Source: Pseudomarimonas salicorniae (GTDB lineage: Bacteria; Pseudomonadota; Gammaproteobacteria; Xanthomonadales; Xanthomonadaceae). Taken from it: a DNA stretch of 64,000 bases. Location: the NCBI RefSeq assembly GCF_023156535.1, contig NZ_JALNMH010000013.1:1-64000 (forward strand). Direction: 5' to 3'. A model generated the notes under the pieces. That model had not been told where the DNA came from. It saw only the letters and a program-made list of their open reading frames with translations, and made no database searches. Below, piece after piece: positions 10,246 to 19,708 of the stretch; the stretch's first letter is position 1; each line of letters starts with the position of its first letter. A program made the position numbers and the translations under genes.

Positions 10246-11796
10246 TCAAGCGCGCGCCTTGTCGCCGGAGACCGCCCCGGTTTCCCGATCGAGGATCGCC
10301 ACCGCCTCGTCGAAGGCCTTCTGCGCGCGCTTCTCCCCCGGCGCGATCGAGACCAGACCCAGCTTGCCGTACTCGGACAGCGCGCCGATGAGGTTGAACA
10401 CCACGCCTTGCTGGCGCAGGGTGTCGAAATGCAGTCCGTTCTGCACCAGCACGTCGATCAGGTCGGTCGGGGTCAGGCTGCGGTAGGCGGGATTCTCGAG
10501 GTTGTCGCTGGCGACGTAGCAGAGCCGCGCACCGAGCGGGGTGATGAAGGCGCCGGGGTCGGGTTCGTAGCGGCCGCCGGTCAGGAACTGCAGCATCTGG
10601 AAGGGCAGGGTGGTGCCGCCCTTGCGCAGGTTGATCTCGATCGCCTGCATCGGCTCCGCGGCTTCGGCGCAGTGCAGGAAGTCGATCGAGAAACGGCCGA
10701 GCACGCCCTCTTCGCGCAGCACCTGGGCGACGCGCGCTGCCGCCTCGTGCAGTGCGGGACGATAGCGGGCCTCGGCGGGAAAACGGCTGCCGAGGAACAC
10801 CTGTCCGCTGCGCCCGCCCAACTGCTGGTCGTGGGTGGAGATCAGCTCGATGCCGCCCAGCGGGTTGATCCGCATCTGCACCGAGGGCGATGCCTTGTTC
10901 TCGCCCTCGATCCAGGCCTCGACGATGCCGCCCATGCGGCGGAACTTGTCGAGGAAGGCCTCGCCATCCATGCCTTCGGCCTCCGGCTCCAGCGCCGCGT
11001 CCAGTGCCGTATCGACGCGGGCCGCATCGGCGGTATCGGGCAACCTCGCCAGCGGCAGCCGCGCGTTGCCGTCACCGGAGAAGCCCTCTTCCAGCTTCAC
11101 CACCACCCGTTTCAGCGACGGGTGATCGCGGCGCAGGGCGAGGATGGCCTCGGCCAGCTGGCGGCGGTCGGCGAGATCCTCGTGGCCGGCGGGCAGGGCG
11201 ACGCCGGCGCGGCGGAAGGCCTCGCGGCTGCCGCTCTTGCTGCCCCAGCGTGACAGTCGCGGATCGCAGGCGTACATCGGAATGCCGAGCAGGCAGGCCA
11301 GACGCGCCTCGTCGACGCTCGAGTTGAACACCGAGAGATGGGCATGCCGGGTGTCGCCGATGGCGTCCCGGATGCGCGCCAGCAGACGCGGCCGGGCCAG
11401 GATCTTCGAGGTCAGCGGCTCCGGCGAGGCATCATGCGCGCTGAGCAGGGTCAGCCTGCGACGGGCGTGCTGCCCGGGCACGCCGGGCAGCAGGCCGAGG
11501 TAGTAGTCGACGATGTCGGGGTCGAGTGGGGTGCTGGTGACGAACACCACCCGCGTGTTGGGCAGGCGCAGCAGCATCAGCATGCTGAGCATGCGCTCCT
11601 CGTAGAAGCGCACGCCCTTGACCTTGGACAGCACCTCGGCATCGAGGCTGAGTCCCGGCACCACGACCACACCGCGCGGCGCCGCCGGGTCGGCGAAGAC
11701 GTGTTCGAAGAGCGGGGCGAGCCGCTTCTGCAGGCGCTCGAACGCGGACCAGTCGGGTCCGTCCACCGCGCCTGTGGCAGGGAATAGGCTGCTCAT
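10246..11796 (-). CDS. ATP-grasp peptide ligase-like protein (PGM1-related)
   Basis: The 516-residue protein resembles ligases related to pheganomycin PGM1, which join a small carboxylate to a peptide amine using ATP. An N-terminal region (VVVVPGLSLD, YEERMLSMLMLLR, VFVTSTPLDPDIVDYYLG) precedes an ATP-grasp core with KRVVVKLEEGFSGDGNA for nucleotide binding and EINLRKGGTT for the metal and acyl phosphate. A C-terminal extension (about 400-516) follows. ATG 11796 starts the recognisable sequence; the longer open frame upstream overlaps the divergent gene and is discarded. The substrate is unknown. The divergent amidohydrolase may act on a related acyl-amino compound. Confidence 0.75.
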   Translation of the reverse strand: MSSLFPATGAVDGPDWSAFERLQKRLAPLFEHVFADPAAPRGVVVVPGLSLDAEVLSKVKGVRFYEERMLSMLMLLRLPNTRVVFVTSTPLDPDIVDYYLGLLPGVPGQHARRRLTLLSAHDASPEPLTSKILARPRLLARIRDAIGDTRHAHLSVFNSSVDEARLACLLGIPMYACDPRLSRWGSKSGSREAFRRAGVALPAGHEDLADRRQLAEAILALRRDHPSLKRVVVKLEEGFSGDGNARLPLARLPDTADAARVDTALDAALEPEAEGMDGEAFLDKFRRMGGIVEAWIEGENKASPSVQMRINPLGGIELISTHDQQLGGRSGQVFLGSRFPAEARYRPALHEAAARVAQVLREEGVLGRFSIDFLHCAEAAEPMQAIEINLRKGGTTLPFQMLQFLTGGRYEPDPGAFITPLGARLCYVASDNLENPAYRSLTPTDLIDVLVQNGLHFDTLRQQGVVFNLIGALSEYGKLGLVSIAPGEKRAQKAFDEAVAILDRETGAVSGDKARA

Positions 11797-11891
11797 CGGC
11801 GTCCGTCCAGGGTTTGCATCGAGCTTGCCGGCGCCATGCCGCGGGGTCAAACCGCTTGGCATCGTGGCGCCGGGGCGGCCAGACTGCACGC

Positions 11892-12647
11892 ATGCCCTCG
11901 CCCTCGCCCAGCCCCTATCTGCTGCAGCCCGGACGCCGCCATGACCTGATGCTGCTCTGCGACCACGCCGGCAACCAGGTTCCCGACGATCTGGACGGGT
12001 TGGGGCTGGACGCCCGGGAGCTGGCGCGGCATATCGGCTGGGACCTGGGGGCGCTGGCCGTGGCGCGAATCCTGGCCGAGCGTTTCGATGCGCCCCTCTG
12101 GGGCTGTCTCGACTCACGCCTGCTGGCCGATCCCAATCGTTCGCCCGACCATCCCGATCTGATCCTGGCCCAGTCGGAGGGGACCTTCGTGCCGGGCAAC
12201 GAGCGGCTGCCCCAGCCCGCCCGTGAGGCCCGCATCGCCCGTTTCCATCGCCCCTACCACGACGCCCTGGAGCAGGCGGTCGAGGAGCGCCTCGGCAGGG
12301 GAGCGCGGCCCTTCCTGCTCTCGATCCACAGCTTCGAGCCGGTCTATGCCGGCCTGCCACGTCCGTGGCCCGTGGGCGTGCTGTGGAAGAAGAGCGACGC
12401 GCTGGCCAGGCGCGTGGTCGCCGCCCTTGAACGCAGGGTGGATCCGGTTGGATGCAACGAGCCCTATGACGGACGGGTCGCGCTTGGCCACACCCTCGAG
12501 ACCCACGCCATCCCGCGGGGACTGCCCCAGCTGCTGATCGAGATCCGCAACGACGGGATCGCCGATGCGGCGGGCCAGCAGCACTGGGCCAAGCTGATCG
12601 GCGCCGCGCTGGAGGCGGCGCTGCCGGAGTTCATCGACCCCCGCTGA
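11892..12647 (+). CDS. N-formylglutamate amidohydrolase family protein
   Basis: The 251-residue protein has family motifs LLCDHAGNQVP near the N-terminus, then HIGWDLGA, FLLSIHSFEPVY and LPQLLIEIRND. The His, Asp and Glu residues in these fit the metal-dependent amidase/carboxypeptidase-like fold. The named family reaction releases formate from N-formylglutamate in histidine breakdown, but no hut genes are present, so the real substrate may differ. It is divergent from the ATP-grasp ligase with 95 bases between them, suggesting shared control. ATG 11892 is the first start giving a compact family-length protein. Confidence 0.82.
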   Translation: MPSPSPSPYLLQPGRRHDLMLLCDHAGNQVPDDLDGLGLDARELARHIGWDLGALAVARILAERFDAPLWGCLDSRLLADPNRSPDHPDLILAQSEGTFVPGNERLPQPAREARIARFHRPYHDALEQAVEERLGRGARPFLLSIHSFEPVYAGLPRPWPVGVLWKKSDALARRVVAALERRVDPVGCNEPYDGRVALGHTLETHAIPRGLPQLLIEIRNDGIADAAGQQHWAKLIGAALEAALPEFIDPR

Positions 12648-12712
12648 GCGCCCGCCGTCGATAAGCGGCCAGCGTGCGTGGTCTAATGATCCGACCCTGA
12701 TGGACGACTCCC

Positions 12713-15700
12713 GTGCAGCCACCGCCGCTTCCCGAGGATGAGACCGGACGCCTGCAGGCGCTGACGCGCAGCGGTCTGCTCGATACGCCCGCCGAGGAGC
12801 GTTTCGATCGTCTGACGCGGCTGGCCTGTGCCTTGTTCTCGGTGCCGACGGCCCTGGTCTCCCTGGTCGATGCGCGCCGGCAGTGGTTCAAGTCCAGGCA
12901 GGGCCTTGCCGCCGAGGAGACGCCGCGCGATATCTCCTTCTGCGGCCACGCCATCCTCGATGCGCCGGTGATGGTGGTGAACGATGCTCGCGAGGATCCC
13001 CGTTTCGCCGACAATCCGCTGGTCTGCGGCGACCCGCGTATCCGCTTCTATGCCGGCGCCCCGCTGCACTTCGAGGGCCACCGCCTCGGCACCCTGTGCC
13101 TGATCGACAGCAAGCCGCGCTCATTCGACGAGGGTCAACTCACGCTTCTGCGTGATCTCGCCATCCTGGTCGAGCAGCAGATCGAGAACGTCGAGCTCGG
13201 TCGGCTGCTGCTCCGCCAGCAGGCCGATGCCGAGCGCCTGCGCGTCAGCGAATGGCGGATGACCTCGCTGATCGAGGGATCGGGGGTAGGCACCTGGGAC
13301 TGGAACATCGAGCGTGATCGCATCGAGGTCAGCGCGCGCTGGGCGGCGATCATCGACCGGCCCCATCGCGAGCTGTCCGCGATGAGCCTGGCCGACTGGG
13401 AGCGGCTGGTGCATCCGGAGGACCTGCATGCCGCAAGGCAGGCGCTGCAGGCCCACCTCGATGGCGAACGCAGCGACTACTTCGCCGTCTACCGCATGCG
13501 CCACCGCGACGGCCATTGGGTTTGGTGCGAGGACCGCGGCATGGTGGTCGAGCGCGACGCCCGGCGCGGGCCGCTGCGCATGACCGGCACCCATGCCGAC
13601 ATCAGCGAAGAGAAGCGCCGGGAGCACGAGCAGAGCGAAGCCATGCGCCTGGTCCGCGCCCAGGCCGATCTCGCGCTCGACGCCGATCTGCTCGGCGCGC
13701 CGGTCGAGCAGGCCTGGCCGCAGCTGGCCCGGCGCCTGCGCGAGGCGCTGCACGTCGGACGGGCCAGCGTCTGGCTGTTCGACGAATCCGGCGACGAGAT
13801 GCACTGCGTGGCGCTCGCGGGCCCCGGCGGGCTCGCCGAGCGCACCGGCAACGTTCTGCGGCGCGCCGATTACCCCAGCTACTTCGCCGCACTTGCCCGG
13901 CAGTCGATGGTCGCCGCGAACGACGCGGCCAAGGACCCGGCGACGGCCGAGTTCGGTACCGGTTACCTTGAGCCACTGGGCATCGGTGCGATGCTGGATG
14001 CGGTCATTCCCGGTGAGCGGGGACCGCGCGGCGTGCTCTGCGCCGAACACATCGGCGGCAGCCGCGAATGGAGCGCCGCGGAGTGCGGCTTCGCCAGTGC
14101 CGCTGCGGCCTATGCTGCCCAGATCCTGGTTCGCGACGAGCGCCAGGTCGCCTCGCGCAAGCTGGTCGAGCGGGAGGAGCACTACCGCTCGCTGGTCGAG
14201 GATGTGCCCGGCGCGGCCTTCCTGCGCAGTCACCAGCGAAGCTGGCGTTTCCAGCACCTCAGCGACGGCGTCGAGGCGCTGACCGGCTATCCGGCCGAGG
14301 CGTTCATGGGCCCCGAAGGGCGCAGCTTCGGCTCCCTGATCGCCGCGGAGGATGCCAGCCGCCTGGCGCGGGCCATTGAACGCGCGGTGGCCGACGGCGG
14401 TCATTGGGAGTGCGAGTACCGCATCCTATGCCGGGACGGCAGCCAGCGCTGGGTGGCCGAGCGCGGTCACCCGGTGCCGGGCCGGAACGGCGAACCCCTG
14501 TTGCTCAGCGGTTTCATCCACGATATCGACAACCGGCGCCGCGCCGAGCAGGAGCGTGCCAGGGTGTCCGCCCTGCTCCAGGCGGTGCTCGACTCGGCCT
14601 CGGAGATCTCGATCATCGCCACCGACCGCGAGGGCCTGATCACCCTGTTCAATTGCGGCGCCGAGCGGCTCCTCGGCTACCGGGCCGAGGAGATGGTCCA
14701 CAAGCGCACCCCCGAGGTCCTCCACGTGCCGGATGAGGTGCTGCGTCGGGGTGCCGAGCTGGAGAAGGAGCTGGGCGAACCGGTCAGCGGCTTCCGCAGC
14801 TTTGTGGCGCTCGCCGAGCGACGCGGCTCGGATGTCCGCGAATGGACCTATGTGCATCGCAGCGGCCGGCAGGTCCCGGTGATGCTGGCGGTGACCCCCA
14901 TCCACGGGGAGGGTGGGGCCATCGAAGGCTATCTCGGCGCCGCGGTCGACATTTCCACGCAGCGCCAGGCCCTGGCCGAGCTGCAGGTGTCCCAGCGCGA
15001 GCTGCGCCGTTTCTTCGACCTCTCGCTCGGGTTCATGGCGATCATCGATCGACGCGGCCGACTCCAGCGGGTCAACGCCACCGTACTGCGCGTGCTCGAC
15101 TACTCCGAGGAGGAGCTGATTGGCCGACCGCTGGTCGAGTTCGTTCACCCGGACGATCTGCTGCTCACCGCCAACCGCTTCGACGAGCTGGAGAAGGGCG
15201 CCCGGGAGGTGCAGCTCGAGCACCGCATGCGGCGCAGCGACGGGGGTGACGTCGACCTGTTCTGGAGCCTGGCCCTTGATCCGGATACCGGGCGGATCTA
15301 CGGCGCCGCGGTGGATGTCACCGAGCGCCAGCGGGTCGAGCGGATGAAGGCCGAGTTCATCTCCACGGTAAGCCACGAACTGCGCACGCCGCTGACCTCG
15401 ATCAATGGCGCGCTCAGCCTGGTCGCCAGCGGCGCCCTCGGCACCCTGCCGGAGAAGCCCGACCAGCTGCTCAAGGTGGCGCTGGGAAACGGGCAGCGCC
15501 TGGCGATCCTGATCAACGACCTGCTCGACATGGAGCGACTGGCCGCGGACCGGATGAAGTTCGATCTCGACTGGCACGATATCGCCGAGGTGCTGACCTC
15601 GGCCCTGCTCGCCAACGAGCCCTTCGCCGCTGAACGTGGCGTTGCACTGGTCAGCGCCGAACTGCCGAGCGGCGTCCAGGTCCAGGTGGACCTCAATCGA

Positions 15701-16048
15701 TTCCTGCAGGTGATGGGCAACCTGCTGTCCAATGCCATCAAGTTCTCGCCGGCGCAGGGCATGGTCGAGGTCTTTGCCGTGCCCGACGGGGACCGGGTCC
15801 AGGTGTCGGTGCGCGACGAGGGTCCGGGCATACCGGGGGCCTTCCGTTCGCGGATCTTCCAGAAGTTCAGCCAGGCGGACAGCTCGGATATCCGCCAGCG
15901 CGGGGGCACCGGGCTCGGGCTTGCCATCTCCCGCGAACTGGTGGAGCGCATGGGCGGCCAGATCGGTTTCCATTCGGTGGAGGGCGAGGGGGCTACCTTC
16001 TGGGTGAGCCTGCCCGCGCGCCGCGCGACAGAGGGCCCCCAGGGCTGA
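12713..16048 (+). CDS. Cytoplasmic multi-GAF/PAS sensor histidine kinase
   Basis: The 1111-residue protein starts at GTG 12713 and has no membrane segment. Domains in order: GAF (about 20-165), PAS (about 175-305), second GAF (about 316-475), three PAS domains (about 489-615, 625-745, 765-880), HisKA with His888 in SHELRTPL, and an ATPase with NLLSNAIKFSP, RDEGPGIP and GTGLGLAIS. There is no receiver domain, so phosphate must go to a separate regulator. The response regulator-GGDEF gene 79 bases downstream is the obvious candidate, making this a multi-input switch for cyclic di-GMP. The ligands of the six sensor domains are not evident. Confidence 0.9.
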   Translation: MQPPPLPEDETGRLQALTRSGLLDTPAEERFDRLTRLACALFSVPTALVSLVDARRQWFKSRQGLAAEETPRDISFCGHAILDAPVMVVNDAREDPRFADNPLVCGDPRIRFYAGAPLHFEGHRLGTLCLIDSKPRSFDEGQLTLLRDLAILVEQQIENVELGRLLLRQQADAERLRVSEWRMTSLIEGSGVGTWDWNIERDRIEVSARWAAIIDRPHRELSAMSLADWERLVHPEDLHAARQALQAHLDGERSDYFAVYRMRHRDGHWVWCEDRGMVVERDARRGPLRMTGTHADISEEKRREHEQSEAMRLVRAQADLALDADLLGAPVEQAWPQLARRLREALHVGRASVWLFDESGDEMHCVALAGPGGLAERTGNVLRRADYPSYFAALARQSMVAANDAAKDPATAEFGTGYLEPLGIGAMLDAVIPGERGPRGVLCAEHIGGSREWSAAECGFASAAAAYAAQILVRDERQVASRKLVEREEHYRSLVEDVPGAAFLRSHQRSWRFQHLSDGVEALTGYPAEAFMGPEGRSFGSLIAAEDASRLARAIERAVADGGHWECEYRILCRDGSQRWVAERGHPVPGRNGEPLLLSGFIHDIDNRRRAEQERARVSALLQAVLDSASEISIIATDREGLITLFNCGAERLLGYRAEEMVHKRTPEVLHVPDEVLRRGAELEKELGEPVSGFRSFVALAERRGSDVREWTYVHRSGRQVPVMLAVTPIHGEGGAIEGYLGAAVDISTQRQALAELQVSQRELRRFFDLSLGFMAIIDRRGRLQRVNATVLRVLDYSEEELIGRPLVEFVHPDDLLLTANRFDELEKGAREVQLEHRMRRSDGGDVDLFWSLALDPDTGRIYGAAVDVTERQRVERMKAEFISTVSHELRTPLTSINGALSLVASGALGTLPEKPDQLLKVALGNGQRLAILINDLLDMERLAADRMKFDLDWHDIAEVLTSALLANEPFAAERGVALVSAELPSGVQVQVDLNRFLQVMGNLLSNAIKFSPAQGMVEVFAVPDGDRVQVSVRDEGPGIPGAFRSRIFQKFSQADSSDIRQRGGTGLGLAISRELVERMGGQIGFHSVEGEGATFWVSLPARRATEGPQG

Positions 16049-16127
16049 GGAGTTTGCCGATTGCGGATCGGCGCCGCGGGTGTTTCCCTATGCGGGTCTC
16101 CACGCCCCGGCGGCATTCCGAAGGCTC

Positions 16128-17075
16128 ATGACCGACACGCAGTTCCCCCGAGCGACGCGCCGCCCCCTGATCCTCGTCGTCGACGACGATCCGACCCTGA
16201 GCCAGTTCGTCGAGGTCGTGCTGAAAGCCGAAGGCAGCGTGCGCAGCGTATCCAGTGGCGAGGCGGCCCTCGAGCTCTGCAGTGAACTGCACCCCGACCT
16301 GATCCTGCTGGATTTCGAGCTGCCGGGGCTCGGCGGCCTGGAGGTCTGCCAGCAGCTCAAGACCCACGACGCTACCCGATCCATCCCGGTCGTGTTCATC
16401 ACCGCGCACCATACCCCCGAGGTCGAGGACCGCTGCTGGGAGGCGGGGGCGGTGGACTTCGTGGTGAAGCCCCTGCATGCCCGGACGCTCGCCAACCGGG
16501 TCAAGGCACACCTCACGCTGAAGGCCCAGGCCGATCTTCTGCGCGAGCTGGCCTTCAAGGATGCCCTGACCGGAATCGCCAACCGCCGCTACTTCCACGA
16601 GCGGATCGAGGCCGAGGTCGGCCGCGCGCGGCGCCTGGGAACCCCGCTGTCCATGCTGCTGGTCGATGTCGACCACTTCAAGGCCTTCAATGACCTCTAC
16701 GGTCACGCCGCCGGCGACGCCTGCCTGGTCCAGGTAGCCGCCGCGCTGCGCAGCGCCATCCATCGCCCTACCGATATCGTTGCCCGGATCGGCGGCGAGG
16801 AGTTCGGCTGCCTGCTCCCGGATACCGCACTGGGCAATGCCTGCACGGTGGCCGAGCGCTTGCGCGAGGCGGTCGCGAGTCTCGGCCTTCCGCACGAGGG
16901 TTCGGCAACCGCCGACCGGGTGACCATCAGCGTGGGGGTGGCGGAGATCGATCTCGGCGGGGGGCAGGGCATCCGCGGCTGGCTGGCCGACGCCGACGCC
17001 CGCCTCTACCGGGCCAAGCACCTCGGACGCGACCAGGTCTGCGCCACGCTCGAGCCCGCCACCGGTAACGGCTGA
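16128..17075 (+). CDS. Response regulator with diguanylate cyclase (GGDEF) output
   Basis: The 315-residue protein has a receiver domain (1-125) with the acidic pair at Asp19-21, phospho-acceptor Asp62 in LLDFELPG and Lys114 in VVKP. A GGDEF domain (about 140-310) follows, with GGEEF at 222-226, an active-site variant found in functional cyclases. An RxxD inhibitory site (R213-P-T-D216) sits five residues before it, so product feedback is expected. It is probably co-transcribed with the multi-PAS kinase and likely makes cyclic di-GMP when phosphorylated by it. ATG 16128 places the start just before the receiver; longer open sequence upstream overlaps the intergenic region. Confidence 0.9.
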   Translation: MTDTQFPRATRRPLILVVDDDPTLSQFVEVVLKAEGSVRSVSSGEAALELCSELHPDLILLDFELPGLGGLEVCQQLKTHDATRSIPVVFITAHHTPEVEDRCWEAGAVDFVVKPLHARTLANRVKAHLTLKAQADLLRELAFKDALTGIANRRYFHERIEAEVGRARRLGTPLSMLLVDVDHFKAFNDLYGHAAGDACLVQVAAALRSAIHRPTDIVARIGGEEFGCLLPDTALGNACTVAERLREAVASLGLPHEGSATADRVTISVGVAEIDLGGGQGIRGWLADADARLYRAKHLGRDQVCATLEPATGNG

Positions 17076-17166
17076 ACCCCGGAGGCGAGCGGTCGTGTAC
17101 CGCGCCGCCATCGTAGGCAAGCCCGGTGGGCTTCGTTGGGGGCGACGGCGATGCCCGGTCTGGGCG

Positions 17167-17535
17167 CGAAGTTCGCATTCGCCCCGGTCCCGCTGTAGGA
17201 GCCAGCTTGCTGGCGATAGGCGCCCCGGATGTGACGATCGCCAGCAAGCTGGCTCCTACACACGCAACGGCGTTGCCAGGTCCGGTTGGCGCCGCAAAGC
17301 AGGCCCTGCCGTAGTCAAACTGTGGGAGTGCCCTTGGGCGCGACCGTGGAGGCGCGCTCTGGCCTCGGTCTGTGGTGAATCCGAAACGCCGCGGTCGCGC
17401 CCAAGGGCACTCCCACAGTCGGGCACCCTTGGGGGTCGGCGAAGGCCTATAGGGTGTGCCTTGGCGCACCGATGCGGGCGTTCGGACGGTACGCCCGGTG
17501 CGGCAAGCCGCACCCTATGAATGTCTTCTTTGCGC
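17167..17535. repeat. Composite intergenic element, copy 1 (modules A-B-C)
   Basis: This copy fills the gap between the convergent GGDEF and DUF1993 genes. Module A (17194-17260) has arms TGTAGGAGCCAGCTTGCTGG and the exact reverse complement, extending to 24 pairs. Module B (17320-17418) has arms beginning CTGTGGGAGTGCCCTTGGGC and ending in its complement. Module C (17449-17535) is bounded by ATAGGGTG and CACCCTAT and contains the hairpin GGTGCGGCAAGCCGCACC, followed by ATGAATGTCTTCTTTGCGCC. The inner loops of A and B are reversed relative to copy 2. No gene is visible in the gap; hydrophobic open frames inside the hairpins are artefacts. Confidence 0.9.
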
Positions 17536-17577
17536 CCGAACCGGTCATTCCCCCGCGTTGCGGGCGCCGGCGGGGCC

Positions 17578-18084
17578 TCAGCCGAGCGCGAGGAAATCGC
17601 GCTTTCCCAGCGGCACGCCCTGCTGGCGGAGCAGGGCGTAGGCCATGCTGCAGTGGAAGTAGAAGTTGGGCAGCGCCCAGCGGTTGACGTAGTCGGCACC
17701 GGCGAAGCGCAGCTCGCGGCCCTGCACGCTGAGCACGATCTCGCGCTCGGCGGCGCCGTCGATGTCCTCGCGGGGCAGGGTGTCGAGGAAGGACAGCACC
17801 CGGGCGATGCGCGCGCGCAGCGCTGCGATCTGCGTTTCATCGTCGGCGTGCTTCGGGATATCGAGCCCGGCCAGCCTGGCGCCTGCGCCCTTGGCGAGAT
17901 CGCAGGCGATCTGCACCTGTCGGGTCAGGTCGAACATGTCCGGGGCCAGCCGGCCGGAGAGCAGGCGATCAGGCTCGAAGCCGCGCGTGGCGGCGTACTC
18001 CACCGCGCGCTGCAGCTCCTTGTCGAGTCCGCCCAGCATGCGGCGAAAGGTGTTCACCGTTGTTTCGTAGATCGACAGGGACAT
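17578..18084 (-). CDS. DUF1993 family protein
   Basis: This 168-residue cytoplasmic protein matches the DUF1993 pattern: an N-terminal SIYETTVNTFRRMLGGLDKEL helix, APDMFDLTRQVQIACDLAKG in the middle, and FYFHCSMAYALLRQQGVPLGKRDFL at the end. The family is predicted to be helical and DinB-like, with no defined biochemical role. It is convergent with the GGDEF gene, separated by the composite repeat, and follows the RND channel gene in the same direction with 24 bases between them. It may therefore be read through from the efflux operon. Confidence 0.85.
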   Translation of the reverse strand: MSLSIYETTVNTFRRMLGGLDKELQRAVEYAATRGFEPDRLLSGRLAPDMFDLTRQVQIACDLAKGAGARLAGLDIPKHADDETQIAALRARIARVLSFLDTLPREDIDGAAEREIVLSVQGRELRFAGADYVNRWALPNFYFHCSMAYALLRQQGVPLGKRDFLALG

Positions 18085-18108
18085 GCGGAGTCCTTTGCTG
18101 TGGGTGGG

Positions 18109-19575
18109 TCAGGGTGTGGCGGCACCGGCGGTGGCCGGGTTGGCATCCGGTTTGCCGGCGGCGATCGCGAAGTCGCCGGCCAAAGCCTTGTAGACCGCGG
18201 CCAGGGCCGTGGCCTGGTCGATCCGCGCCTGCAGGGCCTGCGATTCCAGGTCGAGCAGGGTACGCTCGGCATCGAGCACCTCGAGAAAGCCTGAGGCGCC
18301 GTTGTCGAAGCGCAGGCGCGCCAGATTCTCGGCATCGGCTGCGGCAAGCCGGGCGGCTTCCAGCTCGGCTGCGCTGCGGTTGGCGGCGCGCAGCCGGGCG
18401 AGGGCGTTCTCGGTGTCCTCAAGCGCGCGCAGTACGCTCTCGCGATAGGCGGCCTCGGCGCCCGCGGCGCGGGCCTCGGCGGCCCTGACCTGCTGCCTGA
18501 CCCGCCCGAAATCGAGGAAGCGCCAGGACAGCTGCGGGCCGAAGCTCCAGCGCTGTGCGCCGCTGTCACCCAGGCGCCCGAAGGAGGTCGCCGTCCAGCC
18601 GAAATCGCCGAGCAGGGTGAGGATCGGGAAGTACTGGGCGGTCTCGTAGCCGATGTCCGAGTACGCGGCGGCAATCCGCCGTTCGGCGGCGCGGATGTCC
18701 GGGCGGCGCTGCAGCCAGTCCTTCGGCGAGCCGACGGTCTGCAGCACCGGCAGCGCCGGCAGGTCTGCGGAGTCACCGGTCAGCCGGCGCAGGTCCTCGA
18801 TCGACAGGGCGGTGAGCACGGCCAGACGCTGCTCGTGTCGGACCACCTCGGCCTCGGCCTGCGGCAGCCGGGCGCCGACGATGCCGCGCTGAGCCTCGGC
18901 GCGGCTGAGGTCGAGGCGGTTGCCGCGCCCGGCGTCGAACAGCTGACGGAGCAGGTTGACGTTGCCTTCCTGGTTGCGCAGCTGCTGCCGGCGCAGGGCC
19001 AGCTGCTGGCGGGCGCCGCGCAGCGCGAACCAGGTCTGCGCGGTCTCGGCGACGATGCTCAGCTGGACGTCGGCGAGGGCGGCGGCATCGGCATCCACGC
19101 GCTGGTAGATCGCATTGCTCTGGTTGCGCAGGCTGCCGAACAGGTCGATCTCCCAGGCGGCGTCGAAGCCGGCGCGGTAGGTGTCCGTGCGCTGGGCGGC
19201 GTCCGGCGGAATGAACGGATCCCGCCCGCTGGGCTGGTTGCGCTCCGCCCCGGCCGAGGCGGTGACGGTAGGGAACAGGCTGTAGACGGTCAGACCGGAC
19301 AGCGCCCGGGTTTCGGCGAGGCGCGCCGCAGCCTGGGCGATCGAGGTGTTCGTCTCCAGCGCGCGATGGATCAGCCGGTTCAGGGCTTCGTCGCCGAGGC
19401 TGGACCAGAGCAGGCTCTCGGGGGTCTGCGCCGCCGCCGGGGCCTGGTCGAAGGTTTCCGGCACGGGCATCTCCGGGCGCACGTAGTCAGGGCCGACGGT
19501 GCAGGCCGCCAGCGAGAGGGCGGCGATCAGCGCCAGGCCCGTGTTGCGTGCGGTGTAGAGCAGGTTCGCCGGCAT
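18109..19575 (-). CDS. RND efflux outer-membrane channel lipoprotein (OprM/NodT family)
   Basis: With ATG 19575 the product has 488 residues and a lipoprotein signal whose lipobox LAAC precedes TVGPDYVRPEMPVPETF, typical of OprM/NodT factors. Two outer-membrane efflux repeats rich in long helices follow (about 60-250 and 260-460). The start is debatable. ATG 19716 has a strong GGAGG ribosome site and overlaps the pump stop, but it would place 47 residues, partly encoded by a short tandem repeat, in front of the signal peptide. I take the signal-peptide start. It is the last gene of the tetR-adaptor-pump-channel operon. Confidence 0.88.
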   Translation of the reverse strand: MPANLLYTARNTGLALIAALSLAACTVGPDYVRPEMPVPETFDQAPAAAQTPESLLWSSLGDEALNRLIHRALETNTSIAQAAARLAETRALSGLTVYSLFPTVTASAGAERNQPSGRDPFIPPDAAQRTDTYRAGFDAAWEIDLFGSLRNQSNAIYQRVDADAAALADVQLSIVAETAQTWFALRGARQQLALRRQQLRNQEGNVNLLRQLFDAGRGNRLDLSRAEAQRGIVGARLPQAEAEVVRHEQRLAVLTALSIEDLRRLTGDSADLPALPVLQTVGSPKDWLQRRPDIRAAERRIAAAYSDIGYETAQYFPILTLLGDFGWTATSFGRLGDSGAQRWSFGPQLSWRFLDFGRVRQQVRAAEARAAGAEAAYRESVLRALEDTENALARLRAANRSAAELEAARLAAADAENLARLRFDNGASGFLEVLDAERTLLDLESQALQARIDQATALAAVYKALAGDFAIAAGKPDANPATAGAATP

Positions 19576-19633
19576 GCGCGTCGCCGCGGCCGGCTCGAAC
19601 GCTGACGTGTCGGCCGCGACCCGTATCGCCCCT

Positions 19634-19694
19634 GCCGAGTCCCGGGTCCCGAGTCCCGAGTCCCGGCTCCAAGCAGTCCCGGGTCCCAAGTCCA
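19634..19694. repeat. Short tandem repeat, GAGTCCCGGGTCCC type
   Basis: GAGTCCCGG and GTCCCGA units recur about six times in 60 bases, between the strong ribosome site at the pump stop and the lipoprotein signal of the channel gene. It is the same class of low-complexity filler as the GATTCGT repeats at 40751 and 45714. Confidence 0.75.
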
Positions 19695-19708
19695 GGTCGT
19701 TGAGATGC

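Noticed and set aside
11797-12360. N-terminal extension of the ATP-grasp ligase to 12360
   Set aside because: The extra 188 residues are Arg/Pro/Gly-rich and lie antisense to the amidohydrolase gene.
17167-17535. CRISPR array
   Set aside because: Repeats are dispersed, palindromic and unequal in size, with no regular spacers and no cas genes.
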